Assembly: GCA_030411725.1 (NCBI GenBank) | Contig: MU839828.1 | Coordinates: 930,001-994,000 of the forward strand | DNA: 64,000 nt | Origin: Echria macrotheca | Taxonomy: Eukaryota > Ascomycota > Sordariomycetes > Sordariales > Schizotheciaceae | Direction of reading: 5' to 3' | Shown here: piece by piece, positions 1 to 9,080 of the stretch | Layout of the letters: each line of letters starts with the position of its first letter | Position numbering within the stretch: the first letter of the stretch is position 1 | Program-made: the position numbers and the translations under genes | The notes under the pieces: generated by a model | What the model was told of the DNA's origin: nothing | What the model saw: the letters and a program-made list of their open reading frames with translations, nothing else | Databases searched by the model: none

Positions 1-126
1 TACGGTAAATAGGGTTATGCAAATGCCGGGATTCTACTTAAACAATTTTCCTTACCACCCTCCAAGATGCGCCGGAGACGACGAGAAACAAATACAAGCA
101 GATGGGAACAAAAACCTCTCACTTAA
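1..126. other. 3' flank of the MFS gene
   Basis: Short AT-rich stretch downstream of the transporter stop codon at 127-129. No coding potential or recognisable site is seen apart from presumed 3' UTR. Confidence 0.4.
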
Positions 127-1413
127 TCACACCTTCCCCCATAACCCTTCCTTCGTAAATGCCTTGGCAGTGTAGCCTGCAACAGTTGCAACCAGGCACA
201 TAACACCACTCAGGATGGACAGCTGCTCGAAACCGCCATACCGATCCACCAAAGCCCCGTTGATCGGCGGCCCAATGAGGGCCGCAATAGACCCAATTGC
301 AAAACCCATGCCCAGATATGTACCCATATTCCGGGCGTCGTCGGTACAGATGCTGAACGCTGCCGAGCCGCCTGAAATGATGGTGCCCGAGGCGAAGCCG
401 AAGGCGATCGAGTATGCAATCAGTCCGGCCGTGTTCGTGACCGAGTTCGTCGTCAAGATGATGATGCCAGTGAAGAAGCTGCCAAGGGCGAACGTGTTGA
501 TTTTGCCGTACTTGTCGGCCAGGATGCCGGGGATGATTCTTCCAAACGTCGATGCACCGTTGACGATGGCAAGGAGGTAGCTCGCAAGCGTGGTGTCCAT
601 GCCGCGGGACACAGCATACTTGGGCAGGAAGAAGAGGGGCGTTGCAAAGCCGAAAAATGAGAAGAACAGCGCCGCGATCAGGAACAGATAGCGCTTGTTG
701 CGGAAGGCGGACGGCAAGAAGAAGTCGGTCTTGCGAGGCGGCAGGCGGGGCCTGACGGCGAAGCAGGCGAACAGCATGAGCGGAGTGATGACGAAGCCCA
801 TGATACGGACGGACCAGCCGAAGCCGATGGACGAGGCGTTTAGCATCTTGGAGAGCGCGATGGGGAAGACAACTCCGCCGACCGAAGACCCGGCAATGAC
901 AAGACCGAGCGCGGCTCCCCGCTTCTTGTCAAAGTACTGCGTCACGGCAGCGAAGGAGGGAATTTGGAGCGTGGACATGGCCAGCCCCATGAGCACGCCC
1001 TGACAGAGCATGAAGTGCCAGTATTGTGTGCAAAGCGACGTCAGCATCATGGCGAGAACGTACACGATGGCGCCGGGACGGATCACCCACGCCCCGTAGC
1101 GGTCAAAGAGCGGACCGGCGATGACGCCACCGGCGAACTGCATGAACAGCGAGATGGATCCGATCCAGGCGATCTTGTTGGCGGGTTCGCCGATGAGCTG
1201 GTGCGTCTGGTAGTACTGGGCAAAGACGCCGAATGAGTTGGAGAACCCGAGGCAGGAGAAGCTGATGCATGCTGCGCCGAGTGCGACCATCCAGGCGCGG
1301 ACGCCGCCATCGGGAACGGGGCCATACTCGGCGAGGACGTTGTCTTGGGGGGTGGACGAGCCCGGGAGCTTCTCGTCCTGAGAGGAGGACATTTCGATGT
1401 CGGTGGTAGACAT
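127..1413 (-). CDS. MFS transporter, monocarboxylate-transporter-like
   Basis: A 428-aa single-exon plasma-membrane transporter of the major facilitator superfamily, monocarboxylate porter type. After a hydrophilic N-terminus (about 35 residues) comes the fungal MCT-like entry motif PDGGVRAWMV, then about 12 hydrophobic helices split by a central loop rich in Arg/Pro/Lys (RPRLPPRKTDFF). GPLFDRYGAW after helix 2 and DKKRGAALG between helices 4 and 5 fit MFS loop motifs. The start was placed at Met MSTTDIEMSS (1413); the open frame reaches another Met 33 nt upstream, but 1413 is the better-spaced start. Substrate cannot be told from sequence; family members carry monocarboxylates, riboflavin or unknown small molecules. 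It is divergent from the Zn2Cys6 gene, so the two may form a regulator-transporter pair. Confidence 0.88.
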   Translation of the reverse strand: MSTTDIEMSSSQDEKLPGSSTPQDNVLAEYGPVPDGGVRAWMVALGAACISFSCLGFSNSFGVFAQYYQTHQLIGEPANKIAWIGSISLFMQFAGGVIAGPLFDRYGAWVIRPGAIVYVLAMMLTSLCTQYWHFMLCQGVLMGLAMSTLQIPSFAAVTQYFDKKRGAALGLVIAGSSVGGVVFPIALSKMLNASSIGFGWSVRIMGFVITPLMLFACFAVRPRLPPRKTDFFLPSAFRNKRYLFLIAALFFSFFGFATPLFFLPKYAVSRGMDTTLASYLLAIVNGASTFGRIIPGILADKYGKINTFALGSFFTGIIILTTNSVTNTAGLIAYSIAFGFASGTIISGGSAAFSICTDDARNMGTYLGMGFAIGSIAALIGPPINGALVDRYGGFEQLSILSGVMCLVATVAGYTAKAFTKEGLWGKV

Positions 1414-1963
1414 GTTTGTGAGGGCTCGAGGGATTGAGCAGTGCAAAACCCAGGCGCTGGAACGGCGTAAGTAAGGTACTTATGGCTTTTCCAACTGCCG
1501 GTAGCGCCGATTCCGGTGCTGTAGGAGACTGGATACCGGGAATTTGTTGCAGCTGGTAGTTGCAGTACCTAAGGTAGGTACTAAAACAGTCGTCGGGCAC
1601 CAGACACCTGCTATTTTCGGATAATGTTAGGAAGGGGTTGAGGACGATGGACCATGCCAACCCCTGTGAATGGGAGGAAGGAACTCATTTTATCAACAGG
1701 TGGAGATCCTTCTTCGAGGGGAGTCGCCCTCGGTCTTGTTGTTCTTCCGGTCGGGCTCGGTGGTGAATGTGATCAACACGGACGTGGAGGCGGCTCGGGC
1801 TCGGCAAATTCCTTCGGACCAACGTGGCTGCTTCGGACTCGGGGATAAGAGCCCACCAATTTCCCGAGGCGCAGCAGGATGACCCCAACACGTCCCCTCA
1901 ACCCGTCGCCAATTCGACCCGACCCGACCGTAAACTCCGTTGACCTATACGCTCCTAGAGACG
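1414..1963. promoter_or_regulatory. Divergent promoter, MFS gene / Zn2Cys6 gene
   Basis: 550 bp between two divergent start codons. It holds a CGG-N5-CCG inverted triplet (1499-1509) and AAGTAAGGTACTT / TAAGGTAGGTACT type repeats (about 1470-1482 and 1570-1582). No open frame here looks like a gene. Confidence 0.5.
1499..1509. promoter_or_regulatory. CGG-N5-CCG inverted repeat, possible Zn2Cys6 site
   Basis: The bases read CGG TAGCG CCG. Zn2Cys6 dimers commonly bind paired CGG triplets in this orientation, with spacing set by the linker of each factor. It lies about 85 bp upstream of the MFS start, on the side facing the regulator gene. Such triplets occur by chance, so this is only a candidate. 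Confidence 0.3.
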
Positions 1964-4233
1964 ATGGACCAAGTGCAAGTCACGATCGACCAAGTGCCAG
2001 TGCCAGTGCCAGTGCCAGTGCGCAGAAGAAGACGTCCTGCCGTGTGAGTTTCCGTGGTTGTGAGAAGCGAGAACAGAACTGACTCGTCCAGTTCCTGTAC
2101 CCAGTGCAGGGCGCGGAAGATCCGATGCAACCGCGAGAACCCGTGCAACAACTGCTTAAAGTCCCGAAATGCCGTCTGCAGCTACGATTCCAATGGCCCG
2201 CCGCAGTCCGTGGCTCGGAGCCGAGCCGGGGAGCAGCCGGCCGGTCCGGCGACGGCCTCGGCGATACGTGTCGGAGTCAGCCACGACGACACGGATCGGG
2301 ATTCTCACGCCACGACCGTGACTAGTAACAGCAGGTCCGAGCTGGATACGCCGGCTTCCTCACAACCGGATGAATCGCCCGCATTTTCATCCGACGCGTT
2401 GAGCCCAGCTGTGACCAAAACGGCCTTTACCTGCCTGAGCGATGCATTCTTCATCCACTATGACCAAGATCCCGCCGCCCCCGCGGGCACCTGCCAGGCC
2501 CAGCCTGTTGCCCGCTGTGTGTCCCACAAAACCCGACTGTTCGGCCAGAGCCACTGGGCAACTCCGAGCATCTCACTCCTGCGCGATCTGGTGGCGCTGC
2601 TCGAGAAAGGAAACCACGACAAGGTTCGTGCTGACGTACAACGGTGCAAGTCAATTGGGAAACTCGCCAAGATGGCCCGCTCCCCACCATGGCCGACTGT
2701 GCCGACGATGGAACTGCCGCAAAAAGAGTTGGCTGATCAGCTGGTCGACTGTTACCTCCGGACGATCGAGACAGTCTACCGTGTCGTCCACATTCCCACC
2801 TTCCGGCGTTCATACGATGACCTCTGGCTGCCTGGGAGCAAGCCAGAACTTGGCTTTGTCATGCAGGTAAAGCTCGTTCTGGCCATTGGCAGCACCATGT
2901 ACGACGACACCTTCTCCCTCCGGACGTCGGCGATCCGTTGGGTCCACGAGGCCATGTCCTGGAACTCGGCACCCGATGGCTACAAGTCGCGCCTTACCAT
3001 CCAGGGTTTGCAGAACCAAATCCTGTTGCTGTTTGCCCAGGAGATCGTGGGCGTCGGAAGGGACATGGTGTGGTCATCATCGGGCTCGCTCGTGCTGACG
3101 GCCATGCACATGGGTTTGCACCGCGATCCCTCGCGCCTACAACCCCGGATCACGCTGTACGCGTGCGAAATGCGCCGCCGGCTCTGGAACACGGTCATCG
3201 AACTAGCTCTCCAGTCCAGCCTAAACGCCGGCGGTACCATCCTCCTGTCTCTCGACGACTTCGATACCCTACCCCCGAACAACTTTGACGACGCCGAGCT
3301 CGAATCCCCCAGTCCGACGCCGCCTTCCCCCCTCATCGTCATGACCCAGACCACCATCCCCATCGTTCTCCGGCGCACATTCGCCCAGCGCCTCGCCATC
3401 GTCAAATTTCTCAACGGCCTCTGTCCGTCCTCCCCAGCGTCCGACGGCCTCTACACCGAGACCCTCGCCCTAGACACCGCCCTGCGCTCTGCCTACCGAA
3501 CGCTAGCCCACTCCCTCCAACTCTGTCCACAACAACCGACCCTGTCCACGATCCTCGTCGATCTCCTCACCCGCCGCTACCTTCTCGCCCTCCACGTTCC
3601 CTTCCTCGAGCTCGCGCTGAGCAGCTGCCCGCAATCCCGCCTCTTGTACTCCCGCACCGAAGCCGTCGACAACGCCCTGCGCATCTGGAACGCCGCGCGC
3701 TTCGAGGACACACTCTTCCGCCGCTTTGCCACCAACGGCGCGACCTTTATTCGCACGACCTCGGCGCAGGCGGCGTTCGTCGCGGCCGCCGAGCTGAGGG
3801 CGCAGATACTCGCCGAAAGGGATAGTCTGGTGCCGCCGGTGGTGCGGGCGGATTTGCTTGCGGTGGTGAACGAGGCGCAGGAGTGGTCGCTCAAGTGTGT
3901 CGAGGTGGGCGAGACGAATATGAAGGGGCATTTGTTCCTGTCGATTGTCCGGGCGCAGATCGAGGCGGCGAGGGAGCGGGTGGACGAGGAGACGATGGTG
4001 GTGAGGGTGGTGCGGGCGGCGGAGGAGTCGGCGGCGAGGTGTTTGCCGGCTATGGAGAGGAATCTCGAGAAGGTGCAGGGGGAGTCGGCCGTGGACGTGG
4101 GCGAGATGGATTTTGATGCTGTTGCGGTAAGTTATCCCCGGATCAACGATGATGAGGTGCTGATGGTTTGCAGATGCCGGAATTTTTGTTTGGGTTTGAG
4201 AATGCGGAGAGCTTGAGTTGGGATTTCACCTAA
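1964..4233 (+). CDS. Zn2Cys6 transcription factor (3 exons)
   Basis: Nuclear regulator of the Gal4 class, 724 aa. My model: exon 1 1964-2043, intron 2044-2091 (GTGAGT...CAG), exon 2 2092-4126, intron 4127-4173 (GTAAGT...CAG), exon 3 4174-4233. Splicing exon 1 places a basic run RRRRPAV directly before the zinc cluster (CTQC-RARKIRC-NRENPC-NNC), as is usual in the family; starting inside exon 2 (2054) would lose it. Exon 3 adds a short acidic/aromatic tail ending SWDFT. The middle (about residues 230-450) resembles the fungal_trans region, with LVDCYLRTIETVYRVVHIPTF and CEMRRRLWNTVIEL. Residues 11-19 are a VP repeat encoded by a GTGCCA microsatellite. The neighbouring divergent transporter is the most likely target. 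Confidence 0.88.
1995..2021 (+). repeat. GTGCCA hexanucleotide microsatellite in exon 1
   Basis: About four and a half tandem copies of CAGTGC/GTGCCA encode a Val-Pro repeat just before the basic region of the Zn2Cys6 factor. Repeats of this kind often vary in length between strains. Confidence 0.75.
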
Positions 4234-4524
4234 ATTGCATGTGGTTTTCGGCTGTGAGCTAATGCACCTCTGTGCTTGAGCACCTCGGATAAGGGGATTA
4301 GATTTGGCCTCTTCTCTGACGCCGGAAATCCTGCTATTTCTGACATCTTGCAGTGGGGTTGAAAGAAGATTATCCGATACATTCCCAACGTCCCGTGCGT
4401 ATTCTTATATACGGATGACATTTGATGGTGAAACAGGTGGTGATCACGAAAAAGAATACAACTTGTTCGAATACCCCGAACACCATCCCCCGTCCAACAA
4501 AAGCCATAATGCATGGATCCAGAG
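4234..4524. other. Convergent intergenic region
   Basis: 291 bp between the stop of the Zn2Cys6 gene and the stop of the minus-strand gene. It is probably two overlapping 3' UTRs; no gene is seen. Confidence 0.4.
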
Positions 4525-5931
4525 CTATCCGGACCAACCCAAACCAAGCTTCTTCGCCAAAAATTCCCTAGCAGCTCCCAAGCCATCCGTCCCGCCTATC
4601 CGGAGATAGAAAACATAAGTCATAGATGCAATGATAATAGCGAGCAAAACCAGCCCAATGTACCCCCATATCGATGCCCGCGCCGGAGGAGCTACGCGCG
4701 AGCCACGTGAAGAAGACCGCCGTGTTTTGACCCGCTCAGACTTTTGGATCCTGGGGGAGGTCTTTTGGCCTTTCTTCGGGCTGAAGGGTGTGACAGAATC
4801 CCGGCGGAGAGGTGTATCCAACCCGCCAAAGGGAGCTGGCGATTTCTGTGGTGGCCGAGGGGATGGTTGGTGCATTGGGGTCGCGGCTGCGGATGACGGG
4901 GCACTGCCGGACGCGGCTGCGGACCGTTGGATTTGGGCCAGCCTCAGGGGTTTCCCGTCTGGCCCCGTGCGAGTGCGGTTTGGCGAATCAGGCCCGGTTT
5001 TTGTGTTGGGCTGGTTATGTCCTGAGGGAGTTTGTCTCGTATTCCGCTCGCGTCGGGCAACGTCGGTGTTCGATGGCTCCCTGTCATGACGCTGACGACC
5101 TGCTGCTGTTGCAGAACCGTTGAGGATAGTTCCGTCGATGGCGACGGCCGGGGAATACTGGTTCGTTCTCCGGCCCGAGTTCGGGATCCAGTCCCCTGAC
5201 GAGCTCGTTGTCTGTTCCATGTTCTTCCGGTCCGAGCTGGGAGTCTCGGCATCCAGGGCGGCCCGGAAGCGCTTGGAGGCATGCCTGCCCGTCGCAGCAG
5301 CTCCAAGGCCTCCTGAATCGTCCGCCGGTTGAGACCGTTTTCTCGACGGTTGCCCTGAATGCGGGGCGGGGCCATCCTGGGACGCACGCGCACGTTTACT
5401 CGGTGGGCTTTCATCATTATCATCATATAGTCGCTTTCCGGCGTTCGCCCGATGCCGAGCCTTCAGTCCCTCGACGCCCCAGAAGAGGTCCTCTTCAGTG
5501 GGCGGAGTTCCAAGGAACTCCTCGATCCTTTTTGCTTCAAGCTCGTATCGATCTCTCGCTGCCTTGACGGATTCATCCGTGGAATCAGACGATTCTGAAT
5601 CGGAAGAGTCGAGATCGAATGCGTCGATATCGCTGTCCTGTAAATGGTCCGCTACCCTTCCCGTTTGATTGGCTTTCTGGCCGCCGCCGCTAGGATTCCC
5701 AGCAGGGCGTGGAGCCTGTGCGAATGGGATACCGTTCGGGAAGGCCGAAGCGTTGTAGGTAAAGTTTTTGGCAGGAGTCGTGGTAGGCTCCCGCGTCAGT
5801 TGAACATTTGCAAGTCTCTGTCTGGAGCTTGTTGTTGGTTTCGCGGGTCGTCCACGCCCGAGCCCATTGTTGGACATCGCAGGGCGTATACCGCTGTTCC
5901 CGTGGGTGCGAGGATCGTAGCGGCGGTCCAT
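4525..5931 (-). CDS. Tail-anchored low-complexity protein, function unknown
   Basis: 468 aa, single exon. I do not recognise the family. Most of the chain is Ser/Pro/Arg-rich and probably disordered. An acidic Ser-Asp run lies at about residues 100-120 (DSDIDAFDLDSSDSESSDS), followed by a helical stretch (about 125-165) ending near FLGTPPTEEDLFWGVEGLK, the most likely conserved patch. Basic clusters such as PPSKRAR and SRKRSQ look like nuclear import signals. One membrane helix sits near the C-terminus (IWGYIGLVLLAIIIASMTYVF) with about 25 residues after it. Nuclear-type signals plus a C-terminal anchor suggest a nuclear-envelope or ER protein; this is inference. It is convergent with the Zn2Cys6 gene. 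Confidence 0.65.
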   Translation of the reverse strand: MDRRYDPRTHGNSGIRPAMSNNGLGRGRPAKPTTSSRQRLANVQLTREPTTTPAKNFTYNASAFPNGIPFAQAPRPAGNPSGGGQKANQTGRVADHLQDSDIDAFDLDSSDSESSDSTDESVKAARDRYELEAKRIEEFLGTPPTEEDLFWGVEGLKARHRANAGKRLYDDNDESPPSKRARASQDGPAPHSGQPSRKRSQPADDSGGLGAAATGRHASKRFRAALDAETPSSDRKNMEQTTSSSGDWIPNSGRRTNQYSPAVAIDGTILNGSATAAGRQRHDREPSNTDVARRERNTRQTPSGHNQPNTKTGPDSPNRTRTGPDGKPLRLAQIQRSAAASGSAPSSAAATPMHQPSPRPPQKSPAPFGGLDTPLRRDSVTPFSPKKGQKTSPRIQKSERVKTRRSSSRGSRVAPPARASIWGYIGLVLLAIIIASMTYVFYLRIGGTDGLGAAREFLAKKLGLGWSG

Positions 5932-7484
5932 ATTACCGCTCGAGGCTTTGCTCTGTATTGGCTCCTAATCGGAAAAGAAGGGCGAAAAACAAATTCAAAC
6001 GATGCAGAAAACTCCTTCAAACCTGAAACTAACACGGGCTAAGGATATTCTTTTATCACTGCTTTCGATGGCGGTCTCAGTTGAGTCCGATTTGGGGTTA
6101 GGATTTGCAGATGAGACACGACTCCACGGTAGGCCACTCCCATTTGTATTTCCGTCGTGGCCATCGGCTTTCCCCCTTTGTTCTCTGAGACCCTCTTCAG
6201 CCTTTGTCGTGGGGATGACAGCTACTCATGGACACCTGTCTTATTCGCCAAACCAATAACAAAGACTGGCATGCCGTGCTGATAGACATAGTCGAGGACA
6301 AAAAAACCGGCAGTTACTATAAGGTGGTGAGTTGTTTGACGGCCATTTCGGTCTGACCCAAAGTCTTGCTACCATCCGTCTTCAGTCGGGACAACAGAGA
6401 AACGTTTGCTCTTTGTCCGGGGGGAGCCTGGCCGAGGAAGTGGAGCAACCGCCCTCGGCATCGGCCTAAATATAACCAAGAGTCGCTGGAAGCGTGGGAT
6501 CTAGGTAAGGTAAAAAAAAAAGTGCGCGTCTTCTTGACAATACCGGGGTGAATGGAAACACCAAGAGAGACGGCGACAAAAAAGGAGGTAGGAGACAAAC
6601 TGGACAGAACTCCCGATGTGTCTGCATCGAATGCAGTCGCGGGGCCACGACTTCATATATGCCCTCCTGAAAACTTGACGGAAAGCCCTACAGCAAGATT
6701 CGGTATGAACAGTCGACCGTTAGTCATCGGGAAAGGAGTGCAGCACTATTTCGTGGTTTAATTTGGATCTCTGGTTTATTCCCTTTTTATTTTCGTTTCT
6801 GTAGACGGGGTTGGTGATGGCTTCATGCTTGGCAACCAAATTCACGTGACTTTGCGACACGTTCCCGGTGACAGACCGAATGGAGCCAACTACGCTCCGA
6901 CAGGTTAACGTTAGCCAAGCTGATGGGCATTACGAGAGGCCAATATAAAGTGTTGGGGCGCTCACTGTCCGCATGTGCAACGAGAAGTGCATAGCCACGT
7001 ACAACCATCTCGTATCTTGGCTCCGTAGTGTACAAATGACAGTCTACTCTAGAAATCCCAGAGGATGAAAACAGCGCGTCCAATGCGGTTTTCAGTGCGG
7101 AATGCTTCGGCTCTCGATCGTGCCGCTTATCCATTCCCCCGGTTGGTCACGCAAGGCTCTGAGAGCCTCACCATGATTTCGGCTTAGGGCGTTCAGCTGC
7201 TGCACGCCGAGCCAAGGGTCTTCTCCTCTCCACCAATAGCGATCGAGAACTTTCAATACTCGATGCGAGCACCCACGCGATGGAACATGAAGTCATTCCA
7301 GGTCCCTGTTCGGTATTCTTGGAACCCTGTCACGAACTTTGACCCAGGTTGACAGCGCGGGACGAGAATCCTCCCACGAGCTCAAAATCCCTCTGCCGCC
7401 ACTGCACCCCAGCAGACTCCGTTCGTTTCCTTCTCGAACTTGTCGAGGAATCTTGGGTCCAGGTCGAGCAGAAAGCTGTTCATC
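5932..7484. other. 1.55-kb intergenic region
   Basis: I find no convincing gene here. The open frames are short, lack domain-like composition and do not splice into anything recognisable. It should contain the promoters of the minus-strand gene to the left and the plus-strand gene to the right. No repeats or mobile-element ends were noticed. Confidence 0.45.
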
Positions 7485-8720
7485 ATGTCTTCCAGACGGG
7501 ATCTCAAAATCACGGCGACAGTGTGGCTTGCCATGCTCCTCCAACCCGGTCACGCCAGCGAATACGACAAAATCCTCTCGGCGGCCCAGGAAGCCAAGCA
7601 CAACCTCCCCGCTCCGACTCCGGCCCCCCTCCTCGTCCGGGACATAAGAAACCGCCAAGTGACATCGAGCAGCTCGACGACATTCACCGTCACCAAGGTC
7701 TCCGACTCGACGTGTGGTTACCTCTCGGGATCGCCCGGGAATGCCATCACATGCGAGAACAAGGCGCCCTGCACGTGGGAAGCACAGTACATCAGCAACA
7801 TCATCTGCGGTCTGCTCGAGTCGGACGGGACAAAGCTGCGGTGCTTCAACCGGGAGCAAGCCCTCGACCCTTCTGCTTGCAACGATGTGTGCCAGAGTAA
7901 CACATACAATCTCCTCTGCACCGAGACGGCATCCCCATACTGTCGCACATACGCGTACCCGTCCGGTGTGCGCGACTATCGATGTGCCGCAACACCAGTC
8001 TCCGGGGTGCAAAGCGTGCTGCATACCTACAACGGCGAGGAGGACCGCACCCTGACGACCTCGATCCTCGGCGGCGAGATCCTGAACGCCCAGACATCCC
8101 GTGCCCCAGGCGCGACACCAACAGCATCGTCAACGTCGTCCCTTGTAAACCGGACCACCATCCTCACCGTCGTACCCACCCAAACCGCACCGCCGAGCGA
8201 GGGAAGCAGCAGCACACCGGTCGGTCCTATCGTCGGCGGTGTGATCGGCGGTGTTGCTGTGATTGCCCTCTTTGTCCTCGGAATCTTCTTCCTCATCCGC
8301 CGCAAGAACAGCGGAGCGAGTCCGCAGTCGGCTCCTTCCGGACCTGCCGCCCCTTACGGTCCTGCCGGCAACGGTGGCTACCCCCCGATGCAGCAGTCTC
8401 TACCCGTGTCCCCGGCAACTACCTACGACCCCATGTTCAAAGGTGGCAGCATGTCTGTTGTGACGTCACCTGGTTCTGTCGGCACGCCCGAGGACTACGC
8501 CCGCATGAGTCAGGCCTACTCGACGAACCTCGCGGCACCGCCGAACTACCAGATGTACCAGCAGGGGCCACCGGGGGTGCCCATGGCCGTGCCGCATCAG
8601 ACTGTATCACCAGACTTGCCTTCCGTCTACGAGAATCCAAGTGCCCATCATGTTCAGGGGGTCCACGAGATTGGAACAACCGAAGATCAGCACCGAGGGA
8701 GGCTACACGAGGTGTCTTGA
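7485..8720 (+). CDS. Type I single-pass cell-surface protein, Ser/Thr-rich
   Basis: 411 aa. The start at 7485 (MSSRRDLKIT) gives a signal peptide ending near PGHAS; an in-frame Met 45 nt upstream would bury it. The ectodomain has a Cys-containing part (about residues 75-180: STCGYLSG, ITCENKAPCTW, FNREQALDPSACNDVCQ, YCRTYAYPSG) and then a Ser/Thr-rich stalk likely to be O-glycosylated. One membrane helix (VGGVIGGVAVIALFVLGIFFLI) is followed by basic RRKN and a cytosolic tail rich in Pro/Gly/Tyr. The layout resembles fungal cell-wall stress sensors and Mid2/WSC-like proteins, and the Cys region looks like that of uncharacterised fungal surface proteins. The ligand is unknown. Confidence 0.75.
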   Translation: MSSRRDLKITATVWLAMLLQPGHASEYDKILSAAQEAKHNLPAPTPAPLLVRDIRNRQVTSSSSTTFTVTKVSDSTCGYLSGSPGNAITCENKAPCTWEAQYISNIICGLLESDGTKLRCFNREQALDPSACNDVCQSNTYNLLCTETASPYCRTYAYPSGVRDYRCAATPVSGVQSVLHTYNGEEDRTLTTSILGGEILNAQTSRAPGATPTASSTSSLVNRTTILTVVPTQTAPPSEGSSSTPVGPIVGGVIGGVAVIALFVLGIFFLIRRKNSGASPQSAPSGPAAPYGPAGNGGYPPMQQSLPVSPATTYDPMFKGGSMSVVTSPGSVGTPEDYARMSQAYSTNLAAPPNYQMYQQGPPGVPMAVPHQTVSPDLPSVYENPSAHHVQGVHEIGTTEDQHRGRLHEVS

Positions 8721-9080
8721 GGACTTGCAGGCACCATTTTGATAGTTAATAGGCAGGGTAATGACGGCGGTACCGGAAGCGTCACGCACTTTCAAATAAA
8801 GTACTTGTTTCCAGCGCAGACTTGCTTCTGGAGATGATGATGGATGGCATGGTAGGAGCCCCCCAGAGGACAGCAGTCAATGATGCATAACCCAGTTCCT
8901 AGACTGTTTATACAAGTAAATCTCCACGGTGCCTTTCCTCTCTCCGCAACCAGTCTTCCAATCGCTCCAACAAATTGTATCCACGACCCCGAATCGTATC
9001 CATTCCACTCCACATTCTTTCGCACGAATCAAAGGCTTTGCAACCCCAGTCATTCGTTTCCATATACTCGCTGCGTCAAG
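8721..9080. other. Intergenic region
   Basis: 360 bp between two plus-strand genes. It should hold the promoter of the F-box-like gene. The open frame of that gene extends upstream to 8880, but those residues look non-coding. Confidence 0.4.

Noticed and set aside
6823..7134. 103-codon minus-strand frame as a gene
   Set aside because: No recognisable feature and no splice context; not distinguishable from chance.
7293..8024. Antisense frame of 243 codons under the type I surface protein
   Set aside because: No domain, no splice support; the sense gene has signal peptide, stalk and TM.
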